This document shows positions 46,234 to 55,055 of a stretch of DNA of 64,000 nt, in pieces. Made by a program: the position numbers and the translations under genes. The number at the start of each line of letters is the position of its first letter. The first letter of the stretch is position 1. The stretch comes from Butyrivibrio proteoclasticus (lineage in GTDB: Bacteria > Bacillota > Clostridia > Lachnospirales > Lachnospiraceae), in contig NZ_FOXO01000017.1 in the NCBI RefSeq assembly GCF_900115735.1, positions 1 to 64,000 of the forward strand, given 5' to 3'. The notes beneath the pieces are model-generated. The model was not told where the DNA came from and ran no database searches. It saw only the letters and a list, made by a program, of their open reading frames with translations.

Positions 46234-47121
46234 ATGACACTTAAGGAAGCTTACAAGATCCTCGGCGCCTCTAAACATGACGACGACCGGGAGATAAAAG
46301 CCAAATACAAAAAGCTTCTTATCCTGTACCATCCGGATTCTGATCCGACCAGGAAAAGAAATCCTGAGGATGATGATAAGATCAGGCAGGTCATTGAAGC
46401 TTATAAAAAGATCAAGGAGTCTGAAGGAGAGCCCTACTTCGACACTTATGAGTTTACCTGGGATGCCTTTGAGAACAAGGCTGCATTCTCTGAGAGGAAC
46501 ATCTACGTTCAGTTCAAGATGTATGATGAGGAGCTGCCACTTTCCAAGATGGCCAGAGGGAGGTTTGTCTGGGATCCTGATATGGAAGAGTTCAAGCTCT
46601 TTTCCAAGAGCGTTCTGGAAGCCTGCAAGGATATCATGACAGACTATAGCGCAAGGCTCACACCTGATAAGGTAAAAGACATCTTTCATTTCATGATGCA
46701 GGAGTATGTCCTTCCTGCTGATGCAGCCAGAAAGATTGGCAATAAGGTCCGTGAGGATAGAGACACAGAGGTATTCACCTTCAATGGATTTGTAAAAGAA
46801 AATCCTGCAGATCCGAAAGCTTCTGCACCAACTATAGGGGAGCCTTTGAACATTTTTCTTCGAGAAGACAGGGCAGTTGTTGAAGAAATTGTGACAGGTA
46901 AGGTGCTTGGATCAGTATCTTTTGATGAGGATGAGCTTTACTACGTGGTCCTTCCACTTCTGGAAGATCCCAAAGTGCAGACCCATGCTTCGATTACTAA
47001 AGTTGAAAAGAGCCGCAGATTTGGTAATCGGATGAATGTAGTGATAGAGCTGATGATACCAAAGGACCTTAAGGATGTAGCTGTCTCAAACGAAAGGCAG
47101 ATCAAAAGAAGGATAGGTTAA
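46234..47121 (+). CDS. J-domain protein
   Basis: A 295-residue protein with an N-terminal J domain (1-70): MTLKEAYKILGASKHDDDRE and the HPD motif in YHPDSDP, which stimulates Hsp70 ATPase in known members. The remaining 220 residues are not the DnaJ zinc or client-binding domains and are unassigned. The ribosome site is weak. It probably recruits DnaK to a specific client. Confidence 0.8.
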   Translation: MTLKEAYKILGASKHDDDREIKAKYKKLLILYHPDSDPTRKRNPEDDDKIRQVIEAYKKIKESEGEPYFDTYEFTWDAFENKAAFSERNIYVQFKMYDEELPLSKMARGRFVWDPDMEEFKLFSKSVLEACKDIMTDYSARLTPDKVKDIFHFMMQEYVLPADAARKIGNKVREDRDTEVFTFNGFVKENPADPKASAPTIGEPLNIFLREDRAVVEEIVTGKVLGSVSFDEDELYYVVLPLLEDPKVQTHASITKVEKSRRFGNRMNVVIELMIPKDLKDVAVSNERQIKRRIG

Positions 47122-47129
47122 AAGAAAAA

Positions 47130-47900
47130 ATGAAAATAGATGAGATTATTGAAATAGTAAGAGAGGCCGGAAATATACTACTGACAGCAAAACGCCCTAA
47201 GGTGATGGAAAAGTCCGGACATGCAAATTTTGTTACTGAAACAGACGAGAAGGTTCAGAGATTCCTTGTGGAAAAGTTGAAGGCGGTGCTGCCTGAGGCT
47301 GAGTTCCTTGGAGAAGAAGATGGGCAGGATGTCTTTTCCGCTAAGATGGCAAGCGGATACTGCTTTGTCATAGATCCAATAGATGGAACATCAAATTTCA
47401 TCTATGCGTATAGACCTTCAGTTGTATCTGTGGGACTTCTCAAGGATGGAAAGCCATACATGGCCGTTGTCTACAATCCCTATGATGACATGATGTTCTC
47501 TGCGGCAGCAGGCCAGGGCGCCTACATGAATGGTGAAAAGATAATGTCATCAGAGGCACCACTTTCTGATCAGCTCGCATGCTTTGGAACCGCTCCTTAC
47601 TACGAAGAATACAGAGACAGATCTTTTGACATAGCAAAAAGACTCCTGCCTCAGTGCGTTGATCTTCGAAGATCCGGAACTGCTGCATGGGACATGTGCT
47701 GCGTTGCTCTTGGAAGATGCGGACTATACTTTGAACTGAAGATTCAGATCTGGGACTACGCGGCAGCTGCGCTTATCGCCAAGGAAGCAGGCTGCAGCGT
47801 GACAGACATTGAAGGAAATCCCCTTCCATACACAGGTGCTTCTTCAGCGCTATGTATGGGGCGCGGGGTAAAAGAAATACCGGATTGCTTTAAAGAATAA
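47130..47900 (+). CDS. Inositol monophosphatase family protein
   Basis: A 256-residue sugar phosphatase with the metal-binding motifs GEEDG, FVIDPIDGTSNF and WDMCCVALGRCGLY plus IWDYAAAALIAKEAG. The family hydrolyses inositol phosphate, fructose-1,6-bisphosphate or 3'-phosphoadenosine phosphates; the substrate here is open. It follows the J-domain gene by 8 bp. Confidence 0.9.
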   Translation: MKIDEIIEIVREAGNILLTAKRPKVMEKSGHANFVTETDEKVQRFLVEKLKAVLPEAEFLGEEDGQDVFSAKMASGYCFVIDPIDGTSNFIYAYRPSVVSVGLLKDGKPYMAVVYNPYDDMMFSAAAGQGAYMNGEKIMSSEAPLSDQLACFGTAPYYEEYRDRSFDIAKRLLPQCVDLRRSGTAAWDMCCVALGRCGLYFELKIQIWDYAAAALIAKEAGCSVTDIEGNPLPYTGASSALCMGRGVKEIPDCFKE

Positions 47901-47915
47901 ACAAAAAGCAAGCAT

Positions 47916-47991
47916 AAAAAGTGCGCATGGATACTGACGTGAGAGATGATTTCAAAATACATCTCCTCATCCCAGTGTTCATGCGCTTTTT
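47916..47991 (+). terminator. Long nested terminator hairpin
   Basis: AAAAAG plus CGCATG on the left pair with CATGCGCTTTTT on the right, with CAGT/ACTG inside and an inner GAGATG/CATCTC hairpin; a T run follows. Confidence 0.7.
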
Positions 47992-48093
47992 CATTGTGGA
48001 AATTATTGGACAATTGACAGTTTAAAATTTGAATCATAGAAAAGCAGTTGGGGGAAGATAACAATAGTTTTGTGAAAGGAAAAGGTGATTCTT

Positions 48094-48495
48094 ATGAGAA
48101 AAATGATTATTGTATTATCTTCCATTACAGTTATGACTCTTATGCTTTTGGTTAGTAGCATCAGAGTGGATGCTGAAAGTTATGAGGAGTATTGCGAGAG
48201 ATGGCTACAGAAACAACTTGAGCGTGACGAGAAACTTATGGACGAGTTAGAAGCAGAGGGGACCCTGACGCAGGAAGCAATCGATTCCATAAGCAAAGGA
48301 ACTTCAAAGAGAAAACCAAATTGTAAATCAAATAAAAGCTCAAATAAATACAGCGATTCCGGAAGCTCTTCATCTAGTGGAAACACAACTTCCGGCAAAG
48401 GCTGGGTGTATTCGGCAGATGAACTTCATGTAATTGGACTTCCTGAGGGAGAGGATGGCTACACGCTTCCTGGATGGTATGGGGATATTGATTAA
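48094..48495 (+). CDS. Secreted protein of unknown function
   Basis: A 133-residue protein with a signal peptide (MRKMIIVLSSITVMTLMLL, then cleavage near RVDA). An acidic helical segment follows, then a Ser/Lys/Asn-rich linker and a short C-terminal motif GWVYSADELHVIGLPEGEDG. The start at 48094 has AAAGGTGAT upstream. No family is recognised. Confidence 0.55.
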   Translation: MRKMIIVLSSITVMTLMLLVSSIRVDAESYEEYCERWLQKQLERDEKLMDELEAEGTLTQEAIDSISKGTSKRKPNCKSNKSSNKYSDSGSSSSSGNTTSGKGWVYSADELHVIGLPEGEDGYTLPGWYGDID

Positions 48496-48570
48496 CAGAT
48501 TTATAGTTGGGGCGGGGAATGATCATATATCATTTCCCGTCCTGTGCCATTTGGGAAAGGCGGTGATAAC

Positions 48571-48774
48571 ATGTTAGCTATTTTTGAATTATTCCTTGCA
48601 ATAATCATTGTTGCAGTTAGACATTATTTGAAGAATAAAGAACAATATCAGGTAAAGATAAAAAGAATTTTGTTGAAAGTGGCGGCCACAGTATTAGCAC
48701 TCCTTCTTACAATTACAGTGCTACTGCAAGAGTTGATTCAGCAGTTATTAAACAAAATCGGCAAAAGCTTATAG
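48571..48774 (+). CDS. Small hydrophobic protein
   Basis: 67 residues with two hydrophobic helices (about 2-18 and 36-55), starting after GGCGGTGAT. Unknown function. Confidence 0.45.
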   Translation: MLAIFELFLAIIIVAVRHYLKNKEQYQVKIKRILLKVAATVLALLLTITVLLQELIQQLLNKIGKSL

Positions 48775-48783
48775 ATAATTGCA

Positions 48784-48825
48784 AAAGAGCTGCTGGTGTT
48801 ATTTGTTAAACATCAACAGCTCTTT
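48784..48825. terminator. Bidirectional terminator between convergent genes
   Basis: AAAGAGCTG and CAGCTCTTT pair, with TGGTGTT/AACATCA adding inner pairs; A and T runs on either side allow use by both strands. Confidence 0.7.
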
Positions 48826-48832
48826 CTACTTA

Positions 48833-49162
48833 CTACTTCCCATAATTACGGTCTATCAGTTCCTGAACCGATTCTTTCAAATCATCACTGAAGTCAGCGA
48901 GATCTTCCTGTGTAATGATTCCAAGATTTATCATGGTCACAATATCAAAAATGGCTTCACCTTTATCAAGCTGCATCTGCACACCGGGATTCTTCTTATC
49001 TTTCTTGATTCGTTTATCGAGATCCCAGAACTTGGTAGATGCTGGTTTCTTGTTCTGAAGCATCTTAACATATTCTTTTAAAAGCCTTTCCATATACGCT
49101 TCCTGCCATTCGGGAACCTTATCCATGAATAATTTCCAATCAGCTTTTGTAATGCCATTCAT
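48833..49162 (-). CDS. Helical protein of unknown function
   Basis: A 109-residue minus-strand protein, one of few in the window. The ATG at 49162 (MNGITKADWKLFM) has AGGAG about 10 bases upstream on that strand; a longer frame adds 14 residues without such a site. The sequence is charged and helical, with no membrane segment. Unassigned. Confidence 0.6.
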   Translation of the reverse strand: MNGITKADWKLFMDKVPEWQEAYMERLLKEYVKMLQNKKPASTKFWDLDKRIKKDKKNPGVQMQLDKGEAIFDIVTMINLGIITQEDLADFSDDLKESVQELIDRNYGK

Positions 49163-49361
49163 AATTATAGAACTCCTGTGGTTATCATTTTTGTAAATGA
49201 TCATAGCACATATCTACCTCTATTTGCATTTGGACTTCTGGTTGAATCTCCGAAAGCCGCATGGATACTGGACAAAAGAACTGTTATTTTTATGGGACTG
49301 ATAGAGGTTTACACTTTAGTTACAAGGTGAAGAGAAGGTTGCTTTTTGAGGAGAACACATT

Positions 49362-49481
49362 ATGGAGAAACTTCTGTATTGGCTTAGGAAATGTATTCAT
49401 AGGAACAACAGATTCTGTAAACACTTCTGTGTCACTTGCGAGTTCTATGAAATCTGCAAGAGAGATGGAAGTTTGGATTGA
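49362..49481 (+). CDS. Small cysteine-rich basic protein
   Basis: 39 codons from ATG 49362, 8 bases after an AGGAG site. The sequence has WLRKCIHRNNRFCKHFC and CEFYEICKRDG, giving five cysteines and many basic residues, a pattern of a small metal-binding protein. It ends 15 bp before the next small gene. A longer frame covering the same DNA (from 49261) has no ribosome site and also overlaps the next gene. Confidence 0.5.
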   Translation: MEKLLYWLRKCIHRNNRFCKHFCVTCEFYEICKRDGSLD

Positions 49482-49496
49482 AAGAGAGGTAGCGTT

Positions 49497-49682
49497 ATGT
49501 TTTTTGGAAAGAAAGATAAAGATGTCAGATTAACAGATAAGCAATACAAGGACCTTACAAGCAAAATGAGCAAAAAGGAGCGCAGAGAATTTGATCGTCG
49601 TCAGGATGAACTGAGAAGAGAAAGAGAAGAAGATAGACTTCTCGGATGGCTGGAATTTGAGGATGATTTGGATGATATGTGA
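49497..49682 (+). CDS. Small highly charged helical protein
   Basis: 61 residues starting after GAGAGGTAG. Nearly all helix-forming and charged (KKERREFDRRQDELRRERE), ending in an acidic tail. Probably co-transcribed with the cysteine-rich protein. Unknown function. Confidence 0.5.
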   Translation: MFFGKKDKDVRLTDKQYKDLTSKMSKKERREFDRRQDELRREREEDRLLGWLEFEDDLDDM

Positions 49683-49834
49683 TGATTGGCTCTTGATGAG
49701 ACCAATTGTAAAAACATTTGAGATTGTAAATTGAACACTAGGAGCAGTTCTGTGAATTAGTAAAAGTCATGGGCTGTCTGCTTTTGCTTTGCATAGTAGA
49801 TAATTTGCACATTTATTGAGATAATTAAGCGACA

Positions 49835-49925
49835 TGGTTATTAAAAACCAAAATTGGTTATTGACAACCAAAGAATCTGTTGATATATTTTATTCATCAG
49901 ATAACAACATGGTTATAAATAACCA
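49835..49925 (+). promoter_or_regulatory. Promoter with three operator palindromes
   Basis: TTGACA (49861-49866) and TATATT (49884-49889) are separated by exactly 17 bp, a near-consensus sigma-A promoter. Three related palindromes surround it: TGGTTATTAAAAACCA (49835-49850), TTGGTTATTGACAACCAA (49854-49871, covering the -35 box) and TGGTTATAAATAACCA (49910-49925, just downstream of the likely start). The layout indicates tight repression by one dimeric regulator. No regulator gene adjoins it. Confidence 0.78.
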
Positions 49926-49938
49926 AAGGAGGAAACCC

Positions 49939-51660
49939 ATGTTAGATAGAAACGAAATTAGAAAGATTGATGCTAAGGTTGTAAGTGAGATTAGTTGGAA
50001 GATAGCTAACTTTATGAGAGGAATGGCACCAGCCGATCCAAAGCAGAATTTTGTTCTTGTGTACTTAGCATTTGTAGCTTTAACAAATGAGATTGATAAT
50101 ATTGATGATTTACTTTTCTTTATAGAAGATAAAATTTCTGAGCAGAGGGCAATGTTCGCAAAAGAAGTTGCTAGAGATAGTATTGAGATAGCTTTACAAC
50201 TATCAAAAACATTTTCAGAAGAGGACTTGCTTGCTTATCTATTTGTATTTCCGAGAGAATACTCAGGAAGATTTGGCGGAGAATATGGAACACCAGAGTC
50301 TCTTTCAAAACTTGCAGTGAGAGTTTTGGATATCAAAGAGAATGAGAGAGTTGCAGACTTTGGAAGTGGAGCTGGTGATTTTATTACCCTTGCTACTGAG
50401 GGACATGAGATAAATCCATTCTACGGAATAGAGCTTAATACCTATTCATATGAAATCTCAAAAATCAGAGCAGAATTATTTGCTGATAATACAGAATTTG
50501 AACTTGGCGATATGTTTGCGGTTTCAATGGATAAAAAGTTTGAAAAGATATTTTCAAATTATCCATTTGGTATGAGGTTAATCCATCTGCAGACTGGCTC
50601 AGCTTATATTGAAGACCTTCTTAAGAGAATGCCGGAGATAAAAAGAGCTACTTCATCTGACTGGATTTTTAATTCAGTGATTTTTGATCATCTTACAGAA
50701 AATGGTAAGGCAGTTGCCATTATGACTAATGGCAGTACATGGAACAGTATAGATCAGAGAATCCGTGAATACTTCATTAGAAATGGATATGTTGAAGCAG
50801 TTATTTCTCTTCCTGCAAAGCTATTTGAGTTTACAAATATTGCTACAACTATGATTGTTCTTAGCAGGGGCAATAAAGAAGTTAGGTTGGTAGATGCAAC
50901 AGCCTTATGTGAGCAGGGTAGAAGACAGAACGTCATTACTGATGAAAATATTGAACACATTATAAGTTTATTAAAAGAGGATGGAGACGAGACTATTACT
51001 GTAGATTTGAAGACTTTGCAGAATAATGAATTTGTGCTTAATCCTTCACGATATCTTGAAAAGACCATTGAGATTGAGGATGGTGTTGAGCTTGGCAGTT
51101 TAATGAAGCGCATCACCAGAGGGGCTCCACTTAGGGCAAGTGAGTTAGATGAAATGGTTTCAGATGAACCTACAGATACACAGTATCTTATGCTTGCAAA
51201 TATTCAGAATGGAATGATTTCCGAAGATTTACCATATCTTAAAGAGCTGGATGCAAAGCTAGATAAGTATTGTATTGGGAATAGAAACCTTTTGCTTTCA
51301 AAAAATGGTGCACCATTCAAGGTTGCGGTTGCTGAGGTTGAGGAAGGAAGAAAGATATTAGGAAATGGTAATCTTTTTATCATTGAGTTGGATGAAGAAA
51401 AGGTTAATCCATATTTTATCAAGGCCTTTTTTGATAGTGAAGTTGGAACTGCTGTTCTTAAGTCAATTGCCGTAGGTGCAACAATTCCAAATATCTCAGC
51501 TGAGTCACTTAAGAAGCTGATTGTTCCATTGCCATCAATGGAAAAGCAAAATGAAATTGCAAATCTGTACCAGGCTAAGCAGGACGAAATAAAAGTGCTG
51601 CAGCTTAAGATTCAGAAAGCACAGAATGATTTGAGAGGTATCTTCGGGGAGGTGAAGTGA
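49939..51660 (+). CDS. N-6 DNA methylase-like protein fused to a Type I target-recognition domain
   Basis: 573 residues, starting after an AAGGAGG site. Residues about 110-390 resemble the HsdM methylase: SAM motif I as DFGSGAGDF (about 140) and motif IV as SNYPFG (about 206-211). Active N6-adenine methylases have NPPF/Y here, so the catalytic motif is altered. Residues about 390-573 resemble one half of an HsdS specificity subunit (YLMLANIQNGMI, LLLSKNGAPFKV, PLPSMEKQNEIANLY). It is followed after 1 bp by an unknown 175-residue protein. It may bind DNA sequence-specifically without methylating, or methylate with a variant motif. Confidence 0.72.
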   Translation: MLDRNEIRKIDAKVVSEISWKIANFMRGMAPADPKQNFVLVYLAFVALTNEIDNIDDLLFFIEDKISEQRAMFAKEVARDSIEIALQLSKTFSEEDLLAYLFVFPREYSGRFGGEYGTPESLSKLAVRVLDIKENERVADFGSGAGDFITLATEGHEINPFYGIELNTYSYEISKIRAELFADNTEFELGDMFAVSMDKKFEKIFSNYPFGMRLIHLQTGSAYIEDLLKRMPEIKRATSSDWIFNSVIFDHLTENGKAVAIMTNGSTWNSIDQRIREYFIRNGYVEAVISLPAKLFEFTNIATTMIVLSRGNKEVRLVDATALCEQGRRQNVITDENIEHIISLLKEDGDETITVDLKTLQNNEFVLNPSRYLEKTIEIEDGVELGSLMKRITRGAPLRASELDEMVSDEPTDTQYLMLANIQNGMISEDLPYLKELDAKLDKYCIGNRNLLLSKNGAPFKVAVAEVEEGRKILGNGNLFIIELDEEKVNPYFIKAFFDSEVGTAVLKSIAVGATIPNISAESLKKLIVPLPSMEKQNEIANLYQAKQDEIKVLQLKIQKAQNDLRGIFGEVK

Positions 51661-51661
51661 T

Positions 51662-52189
51662 ATGTTGTCTATTGAAGAATTGTCAGAACTTGAAGACGCT
51701 ATCATGGAAGTTTTGCCCGACAAGATAACACAGATTTTATCGAGAGCCAATAGAAGTGGTGAGCTTGAAGAATTATTGAGGCTCCTGGGACTATCAGATC
51801 TTCTTAACAGTGAAAATCAATTTGAAACATACAAGGATGGCAAAATTGTTGTAGTAGGTGGAACCGAAGTCAAGGAAGATGTTCTGGCATCTATTGGCAA
51901 ACAGCTTGGTATAGATAAAAAGCGTTTTGAATTCTGCTTGGATTATGAAGATGCTCAGAAGTACGATTTCAGAAAGATGCAGTATGCTCCGCAGTATCGT
52001 GTCGTTCTCTTTGGTCCTACCCCACATAGTGGACATGGTAAGGGAGACAGCGGAAGTATTATTGCGGAGATTGAAAAGTCAGAAGCTTATCCAAGAGTTG
52101 AAAGATTACTGAGTGGACAGGAGCTTAAAATTACAAAATCCAACTTCAGAGAAATGCTTCAAAGGCTGATTGACGAAGACTATATATGA
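51662..52189 (+). CDS. Unknown protein paired with the methylase-like fusion
   Basis: 175 residues. A helical N-terminal part (about 1-55) is followed by a region that begins KIVVVGGTEVKEDVLASIG and includes YRVVLFGPTPHSGHGKGDSG. The alternating beta/alpha pattern and glycine-rich turns resemble a small Rossmann-like fold. The start lies 2 bp after the preceding stop with GGGGAGGTGA upstream, so the pair is translationally coupled. No known family is recognised. Its constant neighbour role in a restriction island suggests a regulatory or effector subunit, which is inference. Confidence 0.6.
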   Translation: MLSIEELSELEDAIMEVLPDKITQILSRANRSGELEELLRLLGLSDLLNSENQFETYKDGKIVVVGGTEVKEDVLASIGKQLGIDKKRFEFCLDYEDAQKYDFRKMQYAPQYRVVLFGPTPHSGHGKGDSGSIIAEIEKSEAYPRVERLLSGQELKITKSNFREMLQRLIDEDYI

Positions 52190-52316
52190 TATACTGATAG
52201 CAGTTGTTATTTAAGAGAAAAGCTTTAAGAGAAAAGTTTAAGAGTCTATTTTTTAGGATACATAAAAGCGTACAATTATAATTGAACAAATATAAATAGT
52301 TGAAAGAGGTATATAC

Positions 52317-53885
52317 ATGGCACCTAAGGCTAAAAAAGAAGTATCAATGGAGGAAGCTCTTTGGAAATCTGCGGATAAACTTAGAGGTTCTGTTGAATCT
52401 GCAGAGTATAAGCATGTAGTACTGAGCTTGTTCTTCCTTAAATTTGCAAGTGATAAATTTGAAGAGCAAAAGGCAAAAATCATTGCAGAAGGACATGACA
52501 AGTTTGTAGATAACATAGCTTTTTATACAAAGGATAATGTTTTCTACTTACCACCTGAAAGCAGATGGTCTTACGTGATGGAGAATGCAAAGCAGGATGA
52601 CATTGCGCTTAAGATTGATACTGCCCTTTATACAATTGAAAATACCAACCCTATATTAAAGGGGGCATTACCGGATAATTACTATTCAAGATTACAGCTT
52701 GATACAACTAAGCTGGCATCACTTTTGGATGAAATAAATAAGATTGATACAACAAAAGATAAAGAAAATGATATCATCGGCAGAATGTATGAATATTTCC
52801 TCAGTAAGTTTGCTATTGCTGAAGGAAAGGGTAAGGGAGAATTCTACACTCCAAAGAGCATTGTTAATCTGATTGCAGAATTGATTGAGCCTTATGATGG
52901 TATACTTTACGATCCATGCTGCGGCTCTGGTGGTATGTTTGTGCAGTCGATTAAGTTCGTAGAAGCACATCATGGTAATAAAAAGAAAGTTTCTATTTAT
53001 GGTCAGGAGTATACAAATACTACATACAAACTGGCCAAAATGAATCTTGCCATAAGAGGTATCGCTGCAAATCTTGGAGAAACAGCAGCAAATACTTTTT
53101 CAAATGACCAGCACAAGGATCTGAAAGCAGATTATATCATGGCAAATCCGCCATTCAACCAGAAAGAATGGCGTGCAGATGATGAGCTCCTTGATGATCC
53201 AAGATGGAATGGGTATGAGGTTCCACCAACAAGTAATGCAAACTATGGTTGGATTTTAAATATGGTATCTAAGCTTTCTCAGAATGGTGTTGCAGGATTC
53301 CTTCTTGCGAATGGAGCACTTTCTGATGATGGTACTGAGCTTAAGATAAGACAGCAGCTTATTGAAAACGATTTGGTTGAGGCAATTCTGATTCTGCCTC
53401 GAAATCTTTTCTACACAACCGACATCAGTGTTACACTGTGGATTCTTAACAAGAATAAGAAAGAGCGTACTGTTGATAACAATGGTGTTGAGAAACACTA
53501 TCGTAACAGAGAAAAGGAAATTCTCTTCATGGATCTTCGTCAGATGGGAAGCCCATATGAGAAGAAATATATTGAGCTTACAGAAGAAGATAGAGCAAAG
53601 GTTGTAGAAACATATCATAACTGGCAACAAGTTGGATATGAGAACACATACGAAAATATACCAGAATTCTGTTATTCAGCAGGCTATGATGAAGTCGCTG
53701 AAAAAGGATTTACCCTGGTTCCAAGTAGATATATTGAATTTGTAAATCGTGATGAAAACATTGACTTTGACACAAAAATGAAGACATTGCAGAGTGAGCT
53801 TCAGGAGTTGTTAGTGCAGGAGGAAAAGTCAAAGGAAGAGTTGCTTGGAGTATTTAAGGAGCTTGGTTATGAAATCAAATTATAA
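52317..53885 (+). CDS. hsdM: Type I restriction-modification methylase subunit
   Basis: A 522-residue HsdM. The N-terminal helical domain (about 1-130, with LWKSADKLRGSVE and SLFFLKFASDKFEE) is followed by the methylase core with motif I DPCCGSGGM (about 200) and motif IV ANPPFNQKEW (about 277), both intact. The C-terminal helix pair contacts HsdS. It overlaps the first hsdS half by 17 bp. It adds N6-methyladenine at sites dictated by HsdS. Confidence 0.95.
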   Translation: MAPKAKKEVSMEEALWKSADKLRGSVESAEYKHVVLSLFFLKFASDKFEEQKAKIIAEGHDKFVDNIAFYTKDNVFYLPPESRWSYVMENAKQDDIALKIDTALYTIENTNPILKGALPDNYYSRLQLDTTKLASLLDEINKIDTTKDKENDIIGRMYEYFLSKFAIAEGKGKGEFYTPKSIVNLIAELIEPYDGILYDPCCGSGGMFVQSIKFVEAHHGNKKKVSIYGQEYTNTTYKLAKMNLAIRGIAANLGETAANTFSNDQHKDLKADYIMANPPFNQKEWRADDELLDDPRWNGYEVPPTSNANYGWILNMVSKLSQNGVAGFLLANGALSDDGTELKIRQQLIENDLVEAILILPRNLFYTTDISVTLWILNKNKKERTVDNNGVEKHYRNREKEILFMDLRQMGSPYEKKYIELTEEDRAKVVETYHNWQQVGYENTYENIPEFCYSAGYDEVAEKGFTLVPSRYIEFVNRDENIDFDTKMKTLQSELQELLVQEEKSKEELLGVFKELGYEIKL

Positions 53886-54390
53886 AAGACTTGGCGATTA
53901 CATAAGCCCGGTGGATATTAGGAATAAAGATTTGGCAATAGATAGGCTTCTTGGTGTAAGCATTTCAAAAACATTTATCGAGTCAATCGCGAATACAGTT
54001 GGAACAGACTTTTCTAATTATAAAGTTGTTAAAAGAAATCAGTTTGCATATGGACCGGTTACTTCAAGGAATGGAGATAAGATATCAGTTGCGCTATTGA
54101 ATGAGGATGAGTGTATTATCTCCAGCTCCTATTCTGTGTTCAAAGTAAATGACGAAAATCGATTATCTCCAAATTACCTGATGCTATGGTTTAACAGACC
54201 AGAGTTTGATAGATATGCAAGGTATATGTCACATGGAAGCGTGAGAGAAATTTTCTCATGGGATGACATGTGTGATGTTGAACTTCCTGTACCAAGCATC
54301 GAAGAGCAGAATGAAATTGTGGCTGCTTATAAGACGATAGATAATAGGATAGCACTAAAAAAGAAGATAAATGATAATTTAGCGGCTTGA
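53869..54390 (+). CDS. hsdS: Type I specificity subunit, N-terminal half 1 (expressed position)
   Basis: 173 residues: one target-recognition domain (KRLGDYISPVDIRN to LPVPSIEEQNEIV) and the central conserved helix ending IALKKKINDNLAA and a stop. A complete HsdS has two such halves and about 400 residues, so this copy is half-length in the present orientation. The inversion site at 54368-54383 lies at its end, and recombination there would fuse a second recognition domain in frame. Some Type I systems work with dimers of half subunits, so activity in this state is possible. Confidence 0.88.
   Translation: MKSNYKRLGDYISPVDIRNKDLAIDRLLGVSISKTFIESIANTVGTDFSNYKVVKRNQFAYGPVTSRNGDKISVALLNEDECIISSSYSVFKVNDENRLSPNYLMLWFNRPEFDRYARYMSHGSVREIFSWDDMCDVELPVPSIEEQNEIVAAYKTIDNRIALKKKINDNLAA
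54368..54383 (+). repeat. Inversion site 1
   Basis: TAAATGATAATTTAGC, forward. TAAAT and ATTTA flank a GATA centre. It is in frame with the end of hsdS half 1 (codons for I-N-D-N-L-A). Confidence 0.75.
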
Positions 54391-54984
54391 GATCTGTGTT
54401 AACAAACCACCCTTAAGTTCTGTAAGCAACTGTATTTCTTTTGTATTTGAAAGAATTTCACAGAATAAAGGGTACACAAGATTCTGAAAATGTATAGCAT
54501 CACCTTTGTCGGGAAGAAAAACTTTTTCCATTTCAAAATCACGTGTAACTAAAGCGCTAAAAACAGCTCCCGATGCTTTCTTTTTCATAGTCGCTATAAC
54601 ATAACGAGTAAAAGCATAGACAAATAACGGCGGATAGTCATCTTTACCTTTTAAGGCATAACATGACTGATTCATAGCCATCGGAACTCCTGCCATAGAA
54701 AGGTTTCCTACTGTACCGCGGCAGGTTACGAACGTTGTGTACGGTGGATAGAGTCGGCTGGAACAATTGTTTAAGCCCTCATTTGTTAGCTTTTTTTCAG
54801 TGCTTAAGCAAAACGGTGAATCTGATACATCCTTGGGTGTGAAAAAAGGTATATCTCCGTTCCAGTAATCACCAATTTCGGTTTTTGGAGTTCCACCACC
54901 CATTAGTTGCACTATATCAGTAAAGGATACGGTATTATTTGAGCTTTCCTTTATAAATTTATCAAAAAATATCGTATCTGCCAT
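54379..54984 (-). CDS. Inverted hsdS C-terminal half 1 (silent cassette)
   Basis: 201 residues on the minus strand: a target-recognition domain (VQLMGGGTPKTEIGDYWNGD, PFFTPKDVSD, GNLSMAGVPMAMNQSC) and the terminal helix ending LLTQISSR. It overlaps the forward half tail to tail by 12 bp. The frame stays open upstream of the ATG through NDNLAN, i.e. into the inversion site, and no promoter or ribosome site is evident. Inversion between sites 1 and 2 would join it to half 1 as a full HsdS of about 380 residues. Confidence 0.85.
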   Translation of the reverse strand: MADTIFFDKFIKESSNNTVSFTDIVQLMGGGTPKTEIGDYWNGDIPFFTPKDVSDSPFCLSTEKKLTNEGLNNCSSRLYPPYTTFVTCRGTVGNLSMAGVPMAMNQSCYALKGKDDYPPLFVYAFTRYVIATMKKKASGAVFSALVTRDFEMEKVFLPDKGDAIHFQNLVYPLFCEILSNTKEIQLLTELKGGLLTQISSR

Positions 54985-54987
54985 GTT

Positions 54988-55007
54988 AGCTAAATTATCA
55001 TTTAGCT
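54988..55007 (-). repeat. Inversion site 2
   Basis: AGCTAAATTATCATTTAGCT: eight-base arms around TATC. It contains the reverse complement of site 1. Confidence 0.75.
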
Positions 55008-55055
55008 AAATGACGTCATAATCGTTATCTTATATGAAAAAAGGAGATTTTGATT

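Noticed and set aside
49261-49533. 90-codon plus-strand frame
   Set aside because: No ribosome site; two overlapping short frames (49362-49481 and 49497-49682) have good sites and more protein-like composition.
49834-49938. N-terminal extension of the methylase-like protein
   Set aside because: It translates the operator palindromes and promoter (repeated MVI-NQ text) and lacks a ribosome site; the ATG at 49939 follows AAGGAGG.
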